A stretch of 54,006 nt of DNA from Bacteroidota bacterium. Its GTDB lineage: Bacteria; Bacteroidota; Bacteroidia; Chitinophagales; Chitinophagaceae. Position 1 is the first letter of the stretch. Each line of letters starts with the position of its first letter. The notes beneath the pieces are model-generated. The model was not told the DNA's origin, made no database searches, and saw only the letters and a list, made by a program, of their open reading frames with translations. Below, piece by piece: positions 53,742 to 54,006 of the stretch. A program made the position numbers and the translations under genes. The stretch lies in assembly GCA_018267875.1 (NCBI GenBank), contig JAFDXP010000005.1:1-54006 (forward strand), read 5' to 3'.

Positions 53742-53776
53742 TAAAACGTGGAGAATATACCCTCCCCCACGTTTTA
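53742..53776 (-). terminator. Intrinsic terminator of the right-edge T9SS gene
   Basis: TAAAACGTGG (53742-53751) pairs perfectly with CCACGTTTTA (53767-53776) around a 15-base loop. It lies 54 bases after the stop of the minus-strand gene entering from the right edge. The T-rich end (TTTTATAT) on the minus strand fits termination of that gene and separates it from dxs. Confidence 0.75.
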
Positions 53777-53830
53777 CAAACAAATAACTATCAGTTGTTA
53801 GAAATCAACACACCAATTTAAACGTAAATC

Positions 53831-54006
53831 TCACTCCTTCAAAAACCGAATGGTTTGCTCGCCTATTTTGAGCAGATATGCACCGGAGGATAAGGTTTTG
53901 ATGTCTATCTCACCGTTGGAATCTGTGTTGCCTTGCAGCACCGTTTTGCCGCTTATATCATACACCATAAACCTCCCACTTGGCTGCTCGCTAAAGTGCA
54001 AGGTAC
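53831..54006 (-). CDS. C-terminal T9SS sorting domain of a secreted protein (cut by window edge)
   Basis: The last 58 codons of a gene entering from the right: RFMVYDISGKTVLQGNTDSN, then GEIDIKTLSSGAYLLKIGEQ and TIRFLKE before the TGA at 53831-53833. The V-Y-D-x-x-G-K, L-x-S-G-x-Y-x-L-K-I and terminal strand pattern are those of the type A T9SS sorting domain. The cargo domain is outside the window. A terminator follows. Confidence 0.85.
   Translation of the reverse strand, partial: TLHFSEQPSGRFMVYDISGKTVLQGNTDSNGEIDIKTLSSGAYLLKIGEQTIRFLKE

Noticed and set aside
1-54006. tRNA, rRNA or CRISPR arrays
   Set aside because: No cloverleaf-like, rRNA-like or regularly spaced repeat sequence was seen by eye in the intergenic regions; a dedicated RNA search was not possible here.

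Overview
The window is chromosomal DNA of a member of the Bacteroidota, most likely an environmental Chitinophagales/Saprospiria-type bacterium; this placement is inferred from gene content, not computed. Evidence: type IX secretion (T9SS) C-terminal sorting tails on several large secreted proteins, -7 boxes of the form TAnnTTTG upstream of many genes, an almost complete lack of Shine-Dalgarno sequences, and Bacteroidota-typical families (DUF5686 outer-membrane protein, DUF2795, TPR-HisKA_3 sensor kinase, DAHP synthase fused to chorismate mutase, MutS-like ATPase beside dxs, rhomboid with a C-terminal cytosolic tail). No rRNA, tRNA or CRISPR array was seen.

Layout. 1-1.3 kb: 5' part of pyruvate carboxylase (minus). 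1.5-6.0 kb: sensor kinase, response regulator and a secreted protein of unknown function, closed by a hairpin terminator. 6.0-11.0 kb: the one clearly accessory stretch, with an ankyrin-repeat protein, a nested inverted-repeat element, a possible remnant of a type I restriction HsdR tail, a class II Fic protein behind a striking palindromic operator array, an IS5-type transposase remnant, and two decaying secreted-protein genes. 11.0-24.2 kb: housekeeping genes uvrB-nth, an NtrY-like kinase overlapping mazG, a thioredoxin-like protein, murB and an Ala-Glu epimerase (cell wall), a nitrilase-family amidase and small secreted proteins. 24.3-33.7 kb: DUF5686 protein, secreted beta-rich protein, orphan response regulator, MlaE permease, MscS channel, dapD, a lipoprotein, a methyltransferase and aroG-chorismate mutase. 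33.8-39.0 kb: an SdpR/SdpI-like pair with a perfect operator leading into truB; a DUF2795 gene with complete promoter and terminator; lolD; and the classical acpP-fabF-rnc cluster. 39.1-43.7 kb: two large T9SS-type secreted proteins; the larger has a nine-G tract next to its likely -7 box. 43.9-54 kb: a minus-strand run of an MsbA-like ABC transporter and cysS; an EEP-family protein with two rhomboids (one active, one lacking catalytic residues); a MutS-like ATPase with dxs; and the end of another T9SS cargo gene.

How the parts work together. Peptidoglycan and lysine/DAP synthesis (murB, dapD, Ala-Glu epimerase), lipid and envelope traffic (acpP, fabF, lolD, mlaE, MsbA-like), DNA repair and nucleotide sanitation (uvrB, nth, mazG) and isoprenoid supply (dxs) form an ordinary core. 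I did not find a complete new system. The best candidates for unusual biology are the Fic gene with its operator array in a decaying defence-like island, the G9 tract that could make a surface protein phase-variable, the toxin-less SdpR/SdpI-like module, and the active/inactive rhomboid pair.
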